DNA of 64,000 nt, taken from positions 682,001 to 746,000 of the forward strand of contig NZ_JAINVU010000001.1 of NCBI RefSeq assembly GCF_019880555.1. The letters are read 5' to 3'. Under the pieces are notes generated by a model that saw nothing but the letters and a program-made list of their open reading frames with translations, was not told the DNA's origin and ran no database searches. Shown here one piece after another: positions 7,074 to 16,237 of this stretch (positions within the stretch are counted from its first letter, which is position 1; every line of letters starts with the position of its first letter). A program made the translations under genes and the position numbers. The stretch is from Hephaestia mangrovi (GTDB lineage: Bacteria; Pseudomonadota; Alphaproteobacteria; Sphingomonadales; Sphingomonadaceae).

Positions 7074-7098
7074 GCCAAGGTTTGGCGAAATGCGCCAA
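7074..7098. promoter_or_regulatory. Candidate PspF enhancer: overlapping inverted repeats
   Basis: GCCAA-GGT-TTGGC (7074-7086) overlaps TTGGCG-AAATG-CGCCAA (7082-7098). They lie about 80-105 bases upstream of the predicted psp transcription start and immediately before the pspF start codon. That distance is right for a bacterial enhancer-binding protein, and binding here could also repress pspF itself, as in E. coli. The site sequence is not one I know as a PspF box, so this is inference from symmetry and position. Confidence 0.5.
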
Positions 7099-7107
7099 GG
7101 CTTGGTC

Positions 7108-8133
<1,026 letters not shown>

Positions 8134-8207
8134 TTTGGCGTCCGATTCCCGCCCGGCCTTCCCCAGCACAGCCGATCGCGCCGAAGCCGACGCGCATTTT
8201 CCTGAAT

Positions 8208-8253
8208 AACTCGGTTGCGTAACGAGTTTCTCGGACCCATTTGCGTAGGTCCG
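8208..8253 (+). promoter_or_regulatory. Paired hairpins with identical TTGCGTA loops in the sod leader
   Basis: Two adjacent stem-loops lie 44-89 bases before the superoxide dismutase start. The first has arms AACTCG (8208-8213) and CGAGTT (8223-8228); the second has arms CGGACC (8232-8237) and GGTCCG (8248-8253). Both loops contain the same heptamer TTGCGTA (8215-8221 and 8241-8247), 26 bases apart, while the stems differ in sequence but keep pairing. This could be a two-site RNA-protein or small-RNA target, or a pair of DNA operator sites. No known family is recognised. Confidence 0.5.
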
Positions 8254-8296
8254 GCGTTGCCCCAAGCGACCCCAACCCAGATCAGGAGGATGAGCC

Positions 8297-8902
8297 ATGG
8301 CTTTCGAACTGCCGCCGCTGCCGTACGACTATAACGCGCTCGAAGCGACGATCAGCGAAGAAACGATGAAATATCATCATGACAAGCACCACAAGGCCTA
8401 TACCGACAACCTCAACGCCGGGGTCGCCGAGAGCGGACTCGAGGGCCAGTCGATCGAGGATATCCTGGCCAAGGCGGGAACGCTGTCGGCCAAGGTCCGC
8501 AACAATGGCGGCGGTTTCTGGAACCACGATTTCTTCTGGAAGATCATGTCGCCCAACGGCGGCCAGCCCTCGGGCAAGCTTGCCGACGCGATCGCCGAGT
8601 TCGGCGGGCTCGACAAGCTCAAGGAAGAATTCAACGCCAAGGGCGCCGGCCAGTTCGGCTCGGGCTGGGCTTGGCTGATTGCCGACGCGAACGGCAAGCT
8701 CAAGGTCACCTCGACTCCCAATCAGGACAATCCGCTGATGGACGTGACGCCCGACAAGGGCACACCGATCCTCGGCAACGACGTGTGGGAGCACGCTTAT
8801 TACCTCACCTATCGCAACGATCGCGGTGCCTATCTTAAGGCGTGGTGGGACGTCGTGAACTGGAACGAGGCCGCCAAGCGCTACGACAGCGCCAGGGGCT
8901 GA
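8297..8902 (+). CDS. sod: Superoxide dismutase, Fe/Mn family with Mn-type signature
   Basis: Converts superoxide to oxygen and hydrogen peroxide in the cytoplasm. The 201 residues carry all four metal ligands (His27, His77, Asp162, His166). The residues that separate the metal types are Gly73 in NNGGGFWNH and Gln143 in TSTPNQDNPLM; this is the Mn-enzyme pattern (Fe enzymes have Gln at the first site and Ala at the second), so the enzyme may be manganese-specific or cambialistic despite the Fe-enzyme-like length. AGGAGG precedes the ATG. A strong terminator follows, so the gene is monocistronic. Confidence 0.96.
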   Translation: MAFELPPLPYDYNALEATISEETMKYHHDKHHKAYTDNLNAGVAESGLEGQSIEDILAKAGTLSAKVRNNGGGFWNHDFFWKIMSPNGGQPSGKLADAIAEFGGLDKLKEEFNAKGAGQFGSGWAWLIADANGKLKVTSTPNQDNPLMDVTPDKGTPILGNDVWEHAYYLTYRNDRGAYLKAWWDVVNWNEAAKRYDSARG

Positions 8903-8921
8903 GCCGCCAGCGAATGAAGGG

Positions 8922-8951
8922 AAGGGGCGTCGGGCGACTGGCGCCCCTTTT
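8922..8951 (+). terminator. Rho-independent terminator after sod
   Basis: AAGGGGCG at 8922-8929 pairs with CGCCCCTT at 8942-8949 across a 12-base loop, and the run continues into TTTTC. It ends the sod transcript and lies just before the end of the convergent yciB gene, which it may also serve. Confidence 0.8.
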
Positions 8952-8962
8952 CGTTGCGGCCG

Positions 8963-9610
8963 TCACCCCTCCGGCGGCGCGTCGGTGATCGCATCCTTTT
9001 CGACCATCAGCCCGTGCTTGAGCAGCATCGGCACATTGGCGATTGCGAACAGCAACGTGATGATGACGCAGCCGGGAAACTTGAACAGCACCCAGGCATT
9101 CCACGCCGCTTCCTTGGCCATATAGGCGGCGGTCAGGCGCCACACCGCCTCGTTCAGCACCGCCATGAAGGCGAAGAAGATCGCCCAGTTGCGCGTCAGC
9201 TTGCGCCAGCCTTCCTCGTCGAGCCCGGCATAAGCGGTGCCTAGCAATTGCTGGAGCAGCGGCCGCCCCGTCACCAGCCCGAAGGTCAGCACGCCGGCGA
9301 ACAGCGCGTAGACGAAGGTCGGCTTCATCTGGATGAATTTCTGATCGTGGAAATAGAGCGTCAGCCCGCCGAACACGATCACCAGCGCCGCGGTCAGCCA
9401 CAGCATTGGCGAGACGTGCCGCGTCTTCACCCACGACACAATCACCGCGATCACCATCGCCGCCATGAATGCGCCCGTCGCCGCGAGCACCCGCACGATC
9501 GGCAGCCCCGGCATCAGGAAATTGACCGCGAAGAACACCAGCAGCGGCCCGTAATCGAGCGCCATGCGCAGGCCCGGCGAGGCGGGCGGTGGGGTCGGCT
9601 TGTCGGTCAT
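8963..9610 (-). CDS. yciB: Inner membrane septation protein YciB (IspA family)
   Basis: An integral membrane protein linked in enterobacteria to cell-envelope synthesis and septation. The 215 residues hold five or six hydrophobic segments and the family features LDYGPLLVFFAVN near the start, FIQMKPTFVYALFA in the middle, and LTRNWAIFFAFMAVLNE toward the C-terminus. An extra hydrophilic Pro-rich N-terminus and an acidic C-terminal tail are present. The start overlaps the ftsY stop by four bases (ATGA), so ftsY and yciB are translationally coupled, an arrangement seen in other alphaproteobacteria. Confidence 0.92.
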   Translation of the reverse strand: MTDKPTPPPASPGLRMALDYGPLLVFFAVNFLMPGLPIVRVLAATGAFMAAMVIAVIVSWVKTRHVSPMLWLTAALVIVFGGLTLYFHDQKFIQMKPTFVYALFAGVLTFGLVTGRPLLQQLLGTAYAGLDEEGWRKLTRNWAIFFAFMAVLNEAVWRLTAAYMAKEAAWNAWVLFKFPGCVIITLLFAIANVPMLLKHGLMVEKDAITDAPPEG

Positions 9611-10542
9611 TTGCGCACCGTATCCACCCCGGCGATGATCCGCGAGACTTCGCGGGCATCGAACGGCCGGAAATCCTCGATCGTCTCGCCGACGCCGATC
9701 GCGTGGATCGGCAGTCCGTATTTCTCCGCCGCCGCCACCAGCACGCCGCCGCGCGCGGTGCCGTCAAGCTTGGTCATCACCAGCCCGGTGACGTTCGCGG
9801 TTTCCTTGAACACCTCGATCTGGCTGAGCGCATTCTGCCCGGTCGTCGCGTCGAGCACCAGCACCACGTCGTGCGGCGCCTTCTCGTTGAGCCGCCCCAG
9901 AACGCGACGGATCTTGGCGAGCTCGTCCATCAATTCGGTGCGGTTCTGCAGGCGTCCGGCGGTGTCGACGATCAACACGTCGGTGCCGTTGGCGGTGCCG
10001 CGCTTGACGCCTTCATAGACCAGGCTCGCCGCATCGCCGCCCTGCTCGCCGGAGACGATCGGCACGCCGATGCGGTCCGCCCACACCTTCAGCTGCCCGA
10101 TCGCGGCGGCGCGGAAGGTGTCGCCGGCGACCAGCATCACCGAATAATCCTGCTCGGTCAGCAGATGCGCGAGCTTGGCGATCGTCGTCGTCTTGCCCGA
10201 TCCGTTGACGCCGATCACCAGGATGACCTGCGGGCGCGGGAACGCCTCGATCTCGATCGGCTTGGCGACCGGCTGCAGCGTCTTCTCGATCTCTTCGGCG
10301 ACGACAAGGCGCACACCGAGTTCGTCCATATTGCGCTCGACCGGCGTTTCCGCGAGCCGTTGTCGTACCCGTGCCGCGGTCTGCGGCCCGAGGTCGGAAG
10401 CGATCAGCGCCTCCTCGATCTCGTCGAGCTGATCGTCGTCGAGCCGCCCGAGGCCAAGCCCGGCGAGATTGCCGACCAGCCGGTCGGACGTGCGGCGGAA
10501 GCCGCCGAGCAGTTTGTTGTGCCAGGAAGGAGTGGTGCTCAT
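9607..10542 (-). CDS. ftsY: Signal recognition particle receptor FtsY
   Basis: FtsY is the membrane-associated GTPase that receives ribosome-SRP complexes and pairs with Ffh (also in this window at 14225). The 311 residues contain the helical N domain (about 1-90) and the G domain with G1 GVNGSGKT (111-118), the DTAGR motif, and TKLDGTARGG. The long acidic A domain of E. coli FtsY is absent, as in many alphaproteobacteria. The gene overlaps mtaB upstream by four bases and yciB downstream by four, forming one compact operon. Confidence 0.97.
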   Translation of the reverse strand: MSTTPSWHNKLLGGFRRTSDRLVGNLAGLGLGRLDDDQLDEIEEALIASDLGPQTAARVRQRLAETPVERNMDELGVRLVVAEEIEKTLQPVAKPIEIEAFPRPQVILVIGVNGSGKTTTIAKLAHLLTEQDYSVMLVAGDTFRAAAIGQLKVWADRIGVPIVSGEQGGDAASLVYEGVKRGTANGTDVLIVDTAGRLQNRTELMDELAKIRRVLGRLNEKAPHDVVLVLDATTGQNALSQIEVFKETANVTGLVMTKLDGTARGGVLVAAAEKYGLPIHAIGVGETIEDFRPFDAREVSRIIAGVDTVRK

Positions 10543-11792
10543 GCGTATCCTGTTGCTCGCGCGCGAGCGGTGAGGGCGCCGTTATCGACCGCATCGATCG
10601 TAACGGTCTGGATCGAGCCGATCTCGGCAGGTTCGGCGAGCCTGATATCGGCGAAATTGCCGGCATGGCCGCGATCGCCGGGGCGCTCGACGAGAACCGA
10701 TTGCTCAGTCCCGATCAGCGATTTGAGCCACGCCGCGCGCCGCCGTTCCGCCGCCTCGCGCAGTCGCGCCGCGCGCGCCTTCGCGAGCTCGGGCTCGACT
10801 TGCGGCATCCGCGCGGCCGGCGTGTTATCGCGCGGCGAATAGGGGAAGATATGCGCGTGAACCAGATCGCAATCGTCGATCAGCGCCAGCGTATTGGCGA
10901 ACATCGCCTCGCTCTCGGTCGGGAATCCTGCAATCAGGTCGGCGCCGATCGCGATTGCCGGCCGTGCCGCCTTAAGCTGCTCGACGATCGTCACCGATTG
11001 CGCACGCGAATGGCGGCGCTTCATCCGCTTCAGCACCATGTCGTCGCCGGCCTGAAGCGAGAGGTGAAGGTGCGGCATCACGCGCGGCTCCTGCGTCACC
11101 AGCGCGAACAGGCGATCGTCGATCTCGATCGAGTCGAGCGAGGAGAGCCGCAGGCGTTCGAGCGTCGGCACGTGCCGCAGGATACGCTCGACGAGCTGGC
11201 CGAGGCTCGGCGCGCCGGGCAGGTCGGGACCGTAACTGGTCAGGTCGACCCCGGTCAGCACCACTTCGCGATGGCCGCGATCGACCAGCATGGCGATGCG
11301 ATCGACCACCGCGCCGGCCGGGACCGAGCGGCTGTTGCCGCGGCCCAACGGGATCGTGCAGAAGGTGCAGCGATGGTCGCAGCCATTCTGCACCTCGACG
11401 AAGGCGCGGGCATGGCCGTCGAAGCTGGTGGCGAGATGCGGACTGGTCTCGCGCACGCGCATGATATCGCCGACGAGGACGGGGGCAGCAGCCTCCCAAG
11501 CTGACGACGACAGCTTCTCGCCATTACCGATAACCCGATCGACCTCAGGCATCGCGGCGAAGGTGGCGGGGTCAATCTGCGCCGCGCACCCCGTCACGAC
11601 CAGCTCCGCCTCAGGCCGATCGCGCCGCGCGCGGCGGATCGCCTGGCGCGTCTGGCGCACCGCGGCATTGGTCACCGCGCAGCTGTTGACCACGATCGTG
11701 TCCCGCTCGCCCAGCAGCGCGCGGATCGTCTCGCCCTCGGCGAGGTTGAGCCGGCAGCCGAGATTGATGATATCGGGACCGGTCACGCGCAA
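10539..11792 (-). CDS. mtaB: tRNA (t6A37)-C2-methylthiotransferase MtaB
   Basis: A radical-SAM enzyme that adds a methylthio group to t6A at position 37 of ANN-decoding tRNAs. The 417 residues have the three N-terminal cluster cysteines (13, 38, 69, in LGCRLN, NSCAVT and TGCAAQ), the radical-SAM triad C138-x3-C142-x2-C145, and a C-terminal TRAM-like region. MtaB is separated from MiaB and RimO by its short start and the GDDMVLKRMKRRH segment. It works on the product of the t6A pathway, another part of which (tsaE) is at 41359. The first gene of the mtaB-ftsY-yciB operon. Confidence 0.93.
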   Translation of the reverse strand: MRVTGPDIINLGCRLNLAEGETIRALLGERDTIVVNSCAVTNAAVRQTRQAIRRARRDRPEAELVVTGCAAQIDPATFAAMPEVDRVIGNGEKLSSSAWEAAAPVLVGDIMRVRETSPHLATSFDGHARAFVEVQNGCDHRCTFCTIPLGRGNSRSVPAGAVVDRIAMLVDRGHREVVLTGVDLTSYGPDLPGAPSLGQLVERILRHVPTLERLRLSSLDSIEIDDRLFALVTQEPRVMPHLHLSLQAGDDMVLKRMKRRHSRAQSVTIVEQLKAARPAIAIGADLIAGFPTESEAMFANTLALIDDCDLVHAHIFPYSPRDNTPAARMPQVEPELAKARAARLREAAERRRAAWLKSLIGTEQSVLVERPGDRGHAGNFADIRLAEPAEIGSIQTVTIDAVDNGALTARARATGYA

Positions 11793-11813
11793 CGATGGGC
11801 GAGGGGGACGAAC

Positions 11814-12392
11814 ATGGCCGACGATCTAGGGGCGCGGGCACGCGAAGTCCATGCGGCAGCGCAGGGCGTCCTGACCTTCTGGTTCGACGAGACGACGGAG
11901 GAGCAATGGTTCGCCAAGGATGATACGCTCGATCGCACGATTGCCGCGCGCTTCGGCGCCCTGCGCGATGCCGTGCTGGCGAGCGGTGCGGCGGGATGGG
12001 ATGGCGATCCCGATACGTTGCTTGCCGCGATCATTTTGCTCGATCAATTCTCGCGTAACATTCACCGCGGATCGCGTGAGGCATTCGCCGCCGACAGTCT
12101 GTCGCTCGATCTGACGCATCGGGCGCTCGCGAGGGGGTGGGACGAAACGATCGCACCCGAGCGTCGCGCCTTCCTCTACATGCCGTTGATGCACGCCGAG
12201 GATCGCGAGGAGCAGCGATTGAGCGTGGATTGCTTCACGCGCCTCGGTAATGCGGAGAATCTCGATTTCGCTCGCAAGCACCGGGCGGTGATCGATCGCT
12301 TCGGCCGCTTTCCGTCGCGCAACCAGGCGCTCGGCCGCGTCTCGACCGAAGCCGAGAAAGCCTATGTCAGCCAGCCAGGCGCCGGCTGGTAG
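11814..12392 (+). CDS. DUF924 family protein
   Basis: A 192-residue cytoplasmic protein of the DUF924 family, an all-helical, TPR-like fold without an assigned activity. Family features visible are VLTFWFDE near the start, WFAKDD, LLDQFSRNIHRGS in the middle, RRAFLYMPLMHAED and FGRFPSRNQALGR toward the end. It is divergent from mtaB with only about 20 bases between the start codons, so the two promoters overlap. Its 3' end overlaps the convergent GGDEF-EAL gene by 26 bases. Confidence 0.92.
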   Translation: MADDLGARAREVHAAAQGVLTFWFDETTEEQWFAKDDTLDRTIAARFGALRDAVLASGAAGWDGDPDTLLAAIILLDQFSRNIHRGSREAFAADSLSLDLTHRALARGWDETIAPERRAFLYMPLMHAEDREEQRLSVDCFTRLGNAENLDFARKHRAVIDRFGRFPSRNQALGRVSTEAEKAYVSQPGAGW

Positions 12393-13986
12393 GCTCGCCT
12401 TCCTCGTCGCCGGATTGCGACTGCAGCAGCCGCCGTTCGGCGAGGTGGCGGCGGACATGCGCGACGCTCAGCGGACGGCCGTAGAGCCAGCCCTGCCCTT
12501 TCGAACAGCCGAGCGCGCGCAGCCGCTCCTCTATCGCCGCGTCCTCGATCCCTTCGGCGGTGACCGGCAGGTTGAGGCTGTCGCCGAGCCGGGTGATCGC
12601 GTTGACGATCGCCGCGCTCTCGGCGTTTTCGTTGATCGAGATGACGAAGCTGCGGTCGATCTTGATGCGATCGAAGGGCAGCGCGCGCAGGTGCGCGAGG
12701 CTCGAATAGCCCGTCCCGAAATCGTCGAGCGCCAGCTGGACGCCCTGGTTCTTGAGGCTGCCGACGATCGATTGCGCCAGCGCGAGATTCTCGAACAAGG
12801 CGCTTTCGGTGATCTCGATCTCCAGCCGTCGGGCCAGGAAGCCGGTTTCGGTCAGCGTCTTGATGATCTTCTGCGCCAGCCAGGGATCGCGCAATTGCCA
12901 CGGCGAGATGTTGATCGAAAGCGTCAGCGACGCGTGCCAGTCCTTCGCCGCGGCGAACGCCTGGCGCATCACCGATAGCGACAGGTCGGCAATCATCCCC
13001 GTCTCTTCGGCGATCGGGATGAACAATTCGGGCGAGATCAGCCCGCGGGTGGGATGCTCCCAGCGCGCCAGCACCTCGAAACCGTGCAGCCGCCCGGTGG
13101 TGAGATCGACCTGCTGTTCGAAATAGGGCACGATCTGCTGTGCGGGGATCGCGGCGCGAAGTCCCATTTCCAGCTCGTTGCGCGCCTTCAATTCGCGCTC
13201 CATCGATTGGTCGAACCAGGCGAAGCGATTCCGTCCGCCTTTCTTGGCGGCGTACATCGCGATGTCGGCGCTGCGGGTCAGCGAGTCGATGCCCGAGCAG
13301 TCGAAGTCGGAGCGCGCGATTCCCAGCGATGCGCTGACGTGGAGGTGCAACCCGTCGACGCAGAACGGCTGCGCGAGACGCGATACCAGTTGCTCGGCAA
13401 CGCGTTCGACCGTTTCGGGATGCGTGGGCTCGAACGGCATCGCGCAGGCGAATTCGTCACCGCCGAACCGCGCGATCAGCGCGCCTTGCGGCAGCCGGTC
13501 CTCGATCGCTTCGGCAACCTGGCGCAACAGCGCGTCGCCGATCGTGTGGCCGTGCATGTCGTTGACCATCTTGAAATGATCGAGATCGAGCATCAGCAGC
13601 GCCAGCGCCTTGCCCCGCTTGCTCACCTGCGTCAGCGTGACGGCGCCGTCTTCGGGGAAGGAGCGGCGGTTGAGGAAGCCGGTCAGTGGATCGCGCGCGG
13701 CAAGCTGTTGCGCGCGCTGCTCCGCGGCGGCGTGCACCAGCACCTCGGTCGACAGCGCGCTGTGCCGCCGCCAGCCGATCAGGATCAGCGCGACGTTGAG
13801 CAGCAACGCAATGACCAGCGTGCGATCGGGAATGTCGCTACCTGCCACATAATGTTGCAACGTGCGCGACAGCACGGCGCTGCCGGTGCCGACGAACAGC
13901 AGGATCGCCGCGACGGTGATCGCGCCGGTGACGAGATCGCCGCGTCGCGCAAACATGGGGTCGTCGGTCATGGCCTTGGAAGCCAA
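12367..13986 (-). CDS. Membrane GGDEF-EAL protein (c-di-GMP turnover)
   Basis: A 539-residue protein with two membrane segments near the N-terminus (about 18-38 and 55-72), a GGDEF domain (about 95-255; RFGGDEFA intact) and a C-terminal EAL domain. No RxxD inhibitory site precedes GGDEF. The EAL motif reads EVLAR, and the other phosphodiesterase residues (NISPWQL, EITES, DDFGTGYSS, KIDRSF, EGIE, Q in the last strand) are present, so hydrolysis of c-di-GMP is likely; synthesis is also possible. The first codon is a TTG with AGAGGA upstream; an ATG five codons in (13971) is an alternative. A PilZ protein in this window (54239) is a potential c-di-GMP receptor. Confidence 0.92.
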   Translation of the reverse strand: MASKAMTDDPMFARRGDLVTGAITVAAILLFVGTGSAVLSRTLQHYVAGSDIPDRTLVIALLLNVALILIGWRRHSALSTEVLVHAAAEQRAQQLAARDPLTGFLNRRSFPEDGAVTLTQVSKRGKALALLMLDLDHFKMVNDMHGHTIGDALLRQVAEAIEDRLPQGALIARFGGDEFACAMPFEPTHPETVERVAEQLVSRLAQPFCVDGLHLHVSASLGIARSDFDCSGIDSLTRSADIAMYAAKKGGRNRFAWFDQSMERELKARNELEMGLRAAIPAQQIVPYFEQQVDLTTGRLHGFEVLARWEHPTRGLISPELFIPIAEETGMIADLSLSVMRQAFAAAKDWHASLTLSINISPWQLRDPWLAQKIIKTLTETGFLARRLEIEITESALFENLALAQSIVGSLKNQGVQLALDDFGTGYSSLAHLRALPFDRIKIDRSFVISINENAESAAIVNAITRLGDSLNLPVTAEGIEDAAIEERLRALGCSKGQGWLYGRPLSVAHVRRHLAERRLLQSQSGDEEGEPTSRRLAG

Positions 13987-14224
13987 GGGCTGGTCCTCTC
14001 GCGGTCCTGTTCGTGACGCGCTATCCCACGGGCCCGGTGTAAAAGAGGTTAAGGGCGGTCGACGGGCTCAGGCGCCTTGCCTTTGCCGGTCGCTTGGGCT
14101 ATCCGCCCGCTCACGTTCCGATAAAGAACGCACGATGACAAACGCCCACGGGCGTCCGCTGGCCGGCGAGGTTTCGCCCGCCGGCGTATTTTGCGTTTGG
14201 CGGATGGCGATGTGAGGTGAGCCC

Positions 14225-15694
14225 ATGTTCGACAGCTTGAGCGACCGGCTTGGCGGCGTATTCGACCGCCTGCGCGGCCGTGGCGCGCTGACCGAGGCGG
14301 ATGTCCGCTCGGCGATGCGCGAGGTGCGCGTCGCGCTGCTCGAGGCCGACGTGGCGCTCCCCGTCGCGCGCGAGTTCACCGAGAAAGTCACCGAACAGGC
14401 GATCGGCCAGAACGTGCTGCGCTCGGTCACGCCGGGGCAGCAGGTCGTTAAGATCGTTTCCGACGCGCTGACCGAGATGCTCGGCGCCGACGCGTCGGAG
14501 CTGATGCTCGACGTCACGCCGCCCGCCGTCATCATGATGGTTGGCCTGCAAGGCTCGGGCAAGACAACCACCACGGCGAAGATCGCCAAGCGGCTCGCCA
14601 AGGACCGCAAGAAGGTGATGATGGCGTCGCTCGACGTCAATCGCCCCGCCGCGCAGGAACAGCTCGCGACGCTCGGCACCCAGGCCGAGGTGGCGACGCT
14701 GCCGATCGTTCAGGGGCAGCAACCGGTCGATATTGCGCGGCGCGCGCTGCAATCGGCCAAGCTGCAGGGCTATGACATCCTGATGCTCGATACCGCCGGT
14801 CGTCTGCATGTCGACCAGGCGCTGATGGACGAGATGAAGGCGGTCGCCGACGTGGCGAACCCGGCCGAAATCCTGCTCGTCGTCGACGCGCTGACCGGCC
14901 AGGACGCGGTCAACGTCGCGCAGAACTTCTCCGAACAGGTGCCGCTGACCGGCGTCGTGCTCACCCGCATGGACGGCGATGCGCGCGGCGGCGCGGCGCT
15001 GTCGATGCGCGCGGTCACCGGCAAGCCGATCAAGTTCGCCGGCACCGGCGAAAAGCTCGACGCGATCGAGGCGTTCCATCCCAGCCGCGTCGCCGGGCGC
15101 ATCCTCGGCATGGGCGACGTCGTCAGCCTGGTCGAGCGCGCCGCGCAGACGATCGAGCAGGAAGACGCCGAGAAGATGGCGGCGAAGCTCGCCAAGGGTC
15201 AGTTCGACATGAACGACCTCAAGGCGCAGCTTCAGCAGATGCGCAAGATGGGTGGCCTCGGCGCGCTCGCCGGCATGCTGCCCGGCATGAAGAAGGCGCA
15301 GGCGGCGATGAATGCGTCGAACATGGACGACAGGATCCTGATCCGCATGGAAGCGATGATCGGATCGATGACGCCTAAGGAACGCGCCAAGCCCGCATTG
15401 CTCAACGCCAAGCGCAAGATCCGCGTCGCCAAGGGCTCGGGGACGACCGTGCAGGACGTCAACAAGCTCATCAAGATGCACCTCGAGATGTCGACCGCGA
15501 TGAAGAAGATCAAGAAGATGGGCGGCTTGAAGGGCATGATGGCGATGCTCGGCAAGGGCGGCATGGGTGGCCTCGGCAACGCGCTGGGCGGCCCCGACAT
15601 GGGCGAGGCGATGGGCAAGCTGGGCGGCGGTCTGCCGGGTGGCGGCAACATCCCGCCCGAACTCGCGGATTTCATGAACAAGAAGAAGAAATGA
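14225..15694 (+). CDS. ffh: Signal recognition particle protein Ffh
   Basis: The SRP54-type GTPase that binds signal sequences of nascent membrane and secreted proteins and docks with FtsY. The 489 residues comprise the N domain, the G domain (G1 GLQGSGKTTTTAK, DTAGR, TRMDGDARGG) and a methionine-rich M domain from about 300 that binds signal peptides and 4.5S RNA. The C-terminus is drawn out into a Gly/Met-rich tail ending KKKK. GAGGTGAGCCC precedes the ATG. rpsP follows 39 bases later on the same strand, the usual ffh-rpsP-rimM order. Confidence 0.97.
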   Translation: MFDSLSDRLGGVFDRLRGRGALTEADVRSAMREVRVALLEADVALPVAREFTEKVTEQAIGQNVLRSVTPGQQVVKIVSDALTEMLGADASELMLDVTPPAVIMMVGLQGSGKTTTTAKIAKRLAKDRKKVMMASLDVNRPAAQEQLATLGTQAEVATLPIVQGQQPVDIARRALQSAKLQGYDILMLDTAGRLHVDQALMDEMKAVADVANPAEILLVVDALTGQDAVNVAQNFSEQVPLTGVVLTRMDGDARGGAALSMRAVTGKPIKFAGTGEKLDAIEAFHPSRVAGRILGMGDVVSLVERAAQTIEQEDAEKMAAKLAKGQFDMNDLKAQLQQMRKMGGLGALAGMLPGMKKAQAAMNASNMDDRILIRMEAMIGSMTPKERAKPALLNAKRKIRVAKGSGTTVQDVNKLIKMHLEMSTAMKKIKKMGGLKGMMAMLGKGGMGGLGNALGGPDMGEAMGKLGGGLPGGGNIPPELADFMNKKKK

Positions 15695-15733
15695 CGCTGC
15701 GGCGTCGCATTGGTTGAAAGAAGGAAAGACTAA

Positions 15734-16237
15734 ATGGCACTGAGCATTCGTTTGTCGCGTGGCGGCTCCAAGAAGCGCCCCTATTACCGCATTGTCGTTG
15801 CCGACGCGCGCAGCCCGCGCGATGGCCGCTTCATCGAGAAGATCGGCACCTACAACCCGCTCCTCGCCAAGGATTCGGACGAGCGCATCAAGCTCGACGG
15901 CGATCGCGCCAAGCATTGGCTGGGCGTCGGCGCGCAGCCGACCGATCGTGTCGCCCGCTTCCTCGATGCCGCCGGCATCCGTGAGCGCGCCGCGCGCAAC
16001 AATCCGAAGAAGGCCGAGCCTGGCGAGAAGGTAAAAGAGCGCGCTGAGGAGCGTGCCGAGAAGCTGAAGGCTGCCGAGGAAGCCGCCGCCGAAGCCAAGG
16101 CTGCGCCCGCCGAGGGGTCGAACGAGGAAGCCGAAGCGGTGATCGCTGCCGAGGTCGAGGCTGCCACCGAGGAGCCGACGCCTGAGGCCGAGAAGGTTGC
16201 CGAGGCGACCGCCGAAGAGACCCCGGCGTCCGAATGA
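15734..16237 (+). CDS. rpsP: 30S ribosomal protein S16 with long acidic tail
   Basis: A small-subunit ribosomal protein needed for 30S assembly. Residues 1-85 are a standard S16 ([43 protein letters not shown]). Residues 86-167 form an extension, first basic-acidic mixed helix then Ala/Glu-rich, doubling the usual length of about 80. Shorter versions of such tails are common in alphaproteobacteria. AAGGAAAG precedes the ATG. The stop overlaps the rimM start (ATGA). Confidence 0.97.
   Translation: MALSIRLSRGGSKKRPYYRIVVADARSPRDGRFIEKIGTYNPLLAKDSDERIKLDGDRAKHWLGVGAQPTDRVARFLDAAGIRERAARNNPKKAEPGEKVKERAEERAEKLKAAEEAAAEAKAAPAEGSNEEAEAVIAAEVEAATEEPTPEAEKVAEATAEETPASE

Noticed and set aside
6967..7107. 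Longer pspF starting at 6967
   Set aside because: The extra 47 residues would be read through the sigma-54 promoter and are not part of any PspF I know; the start at 7108 gives the family N-terminus.
14120..14205. Hairpin-rich stretch before ffh as a 4.5S RNA gene
   Set aside because: The GC-rich stem near 14162-14186 is visible, but the conserved SRP RNA tip (GGAAG and AGCAG internal loops) is absent.
14111..15916. A 601-codon open frame on the minus strand over ffh
   Set aside because: Antisense shadow of a perfectly conserved Ffh. Its composition (His/Arg/Leu-rich) is typical of the reverse strand of GC-rich genes.
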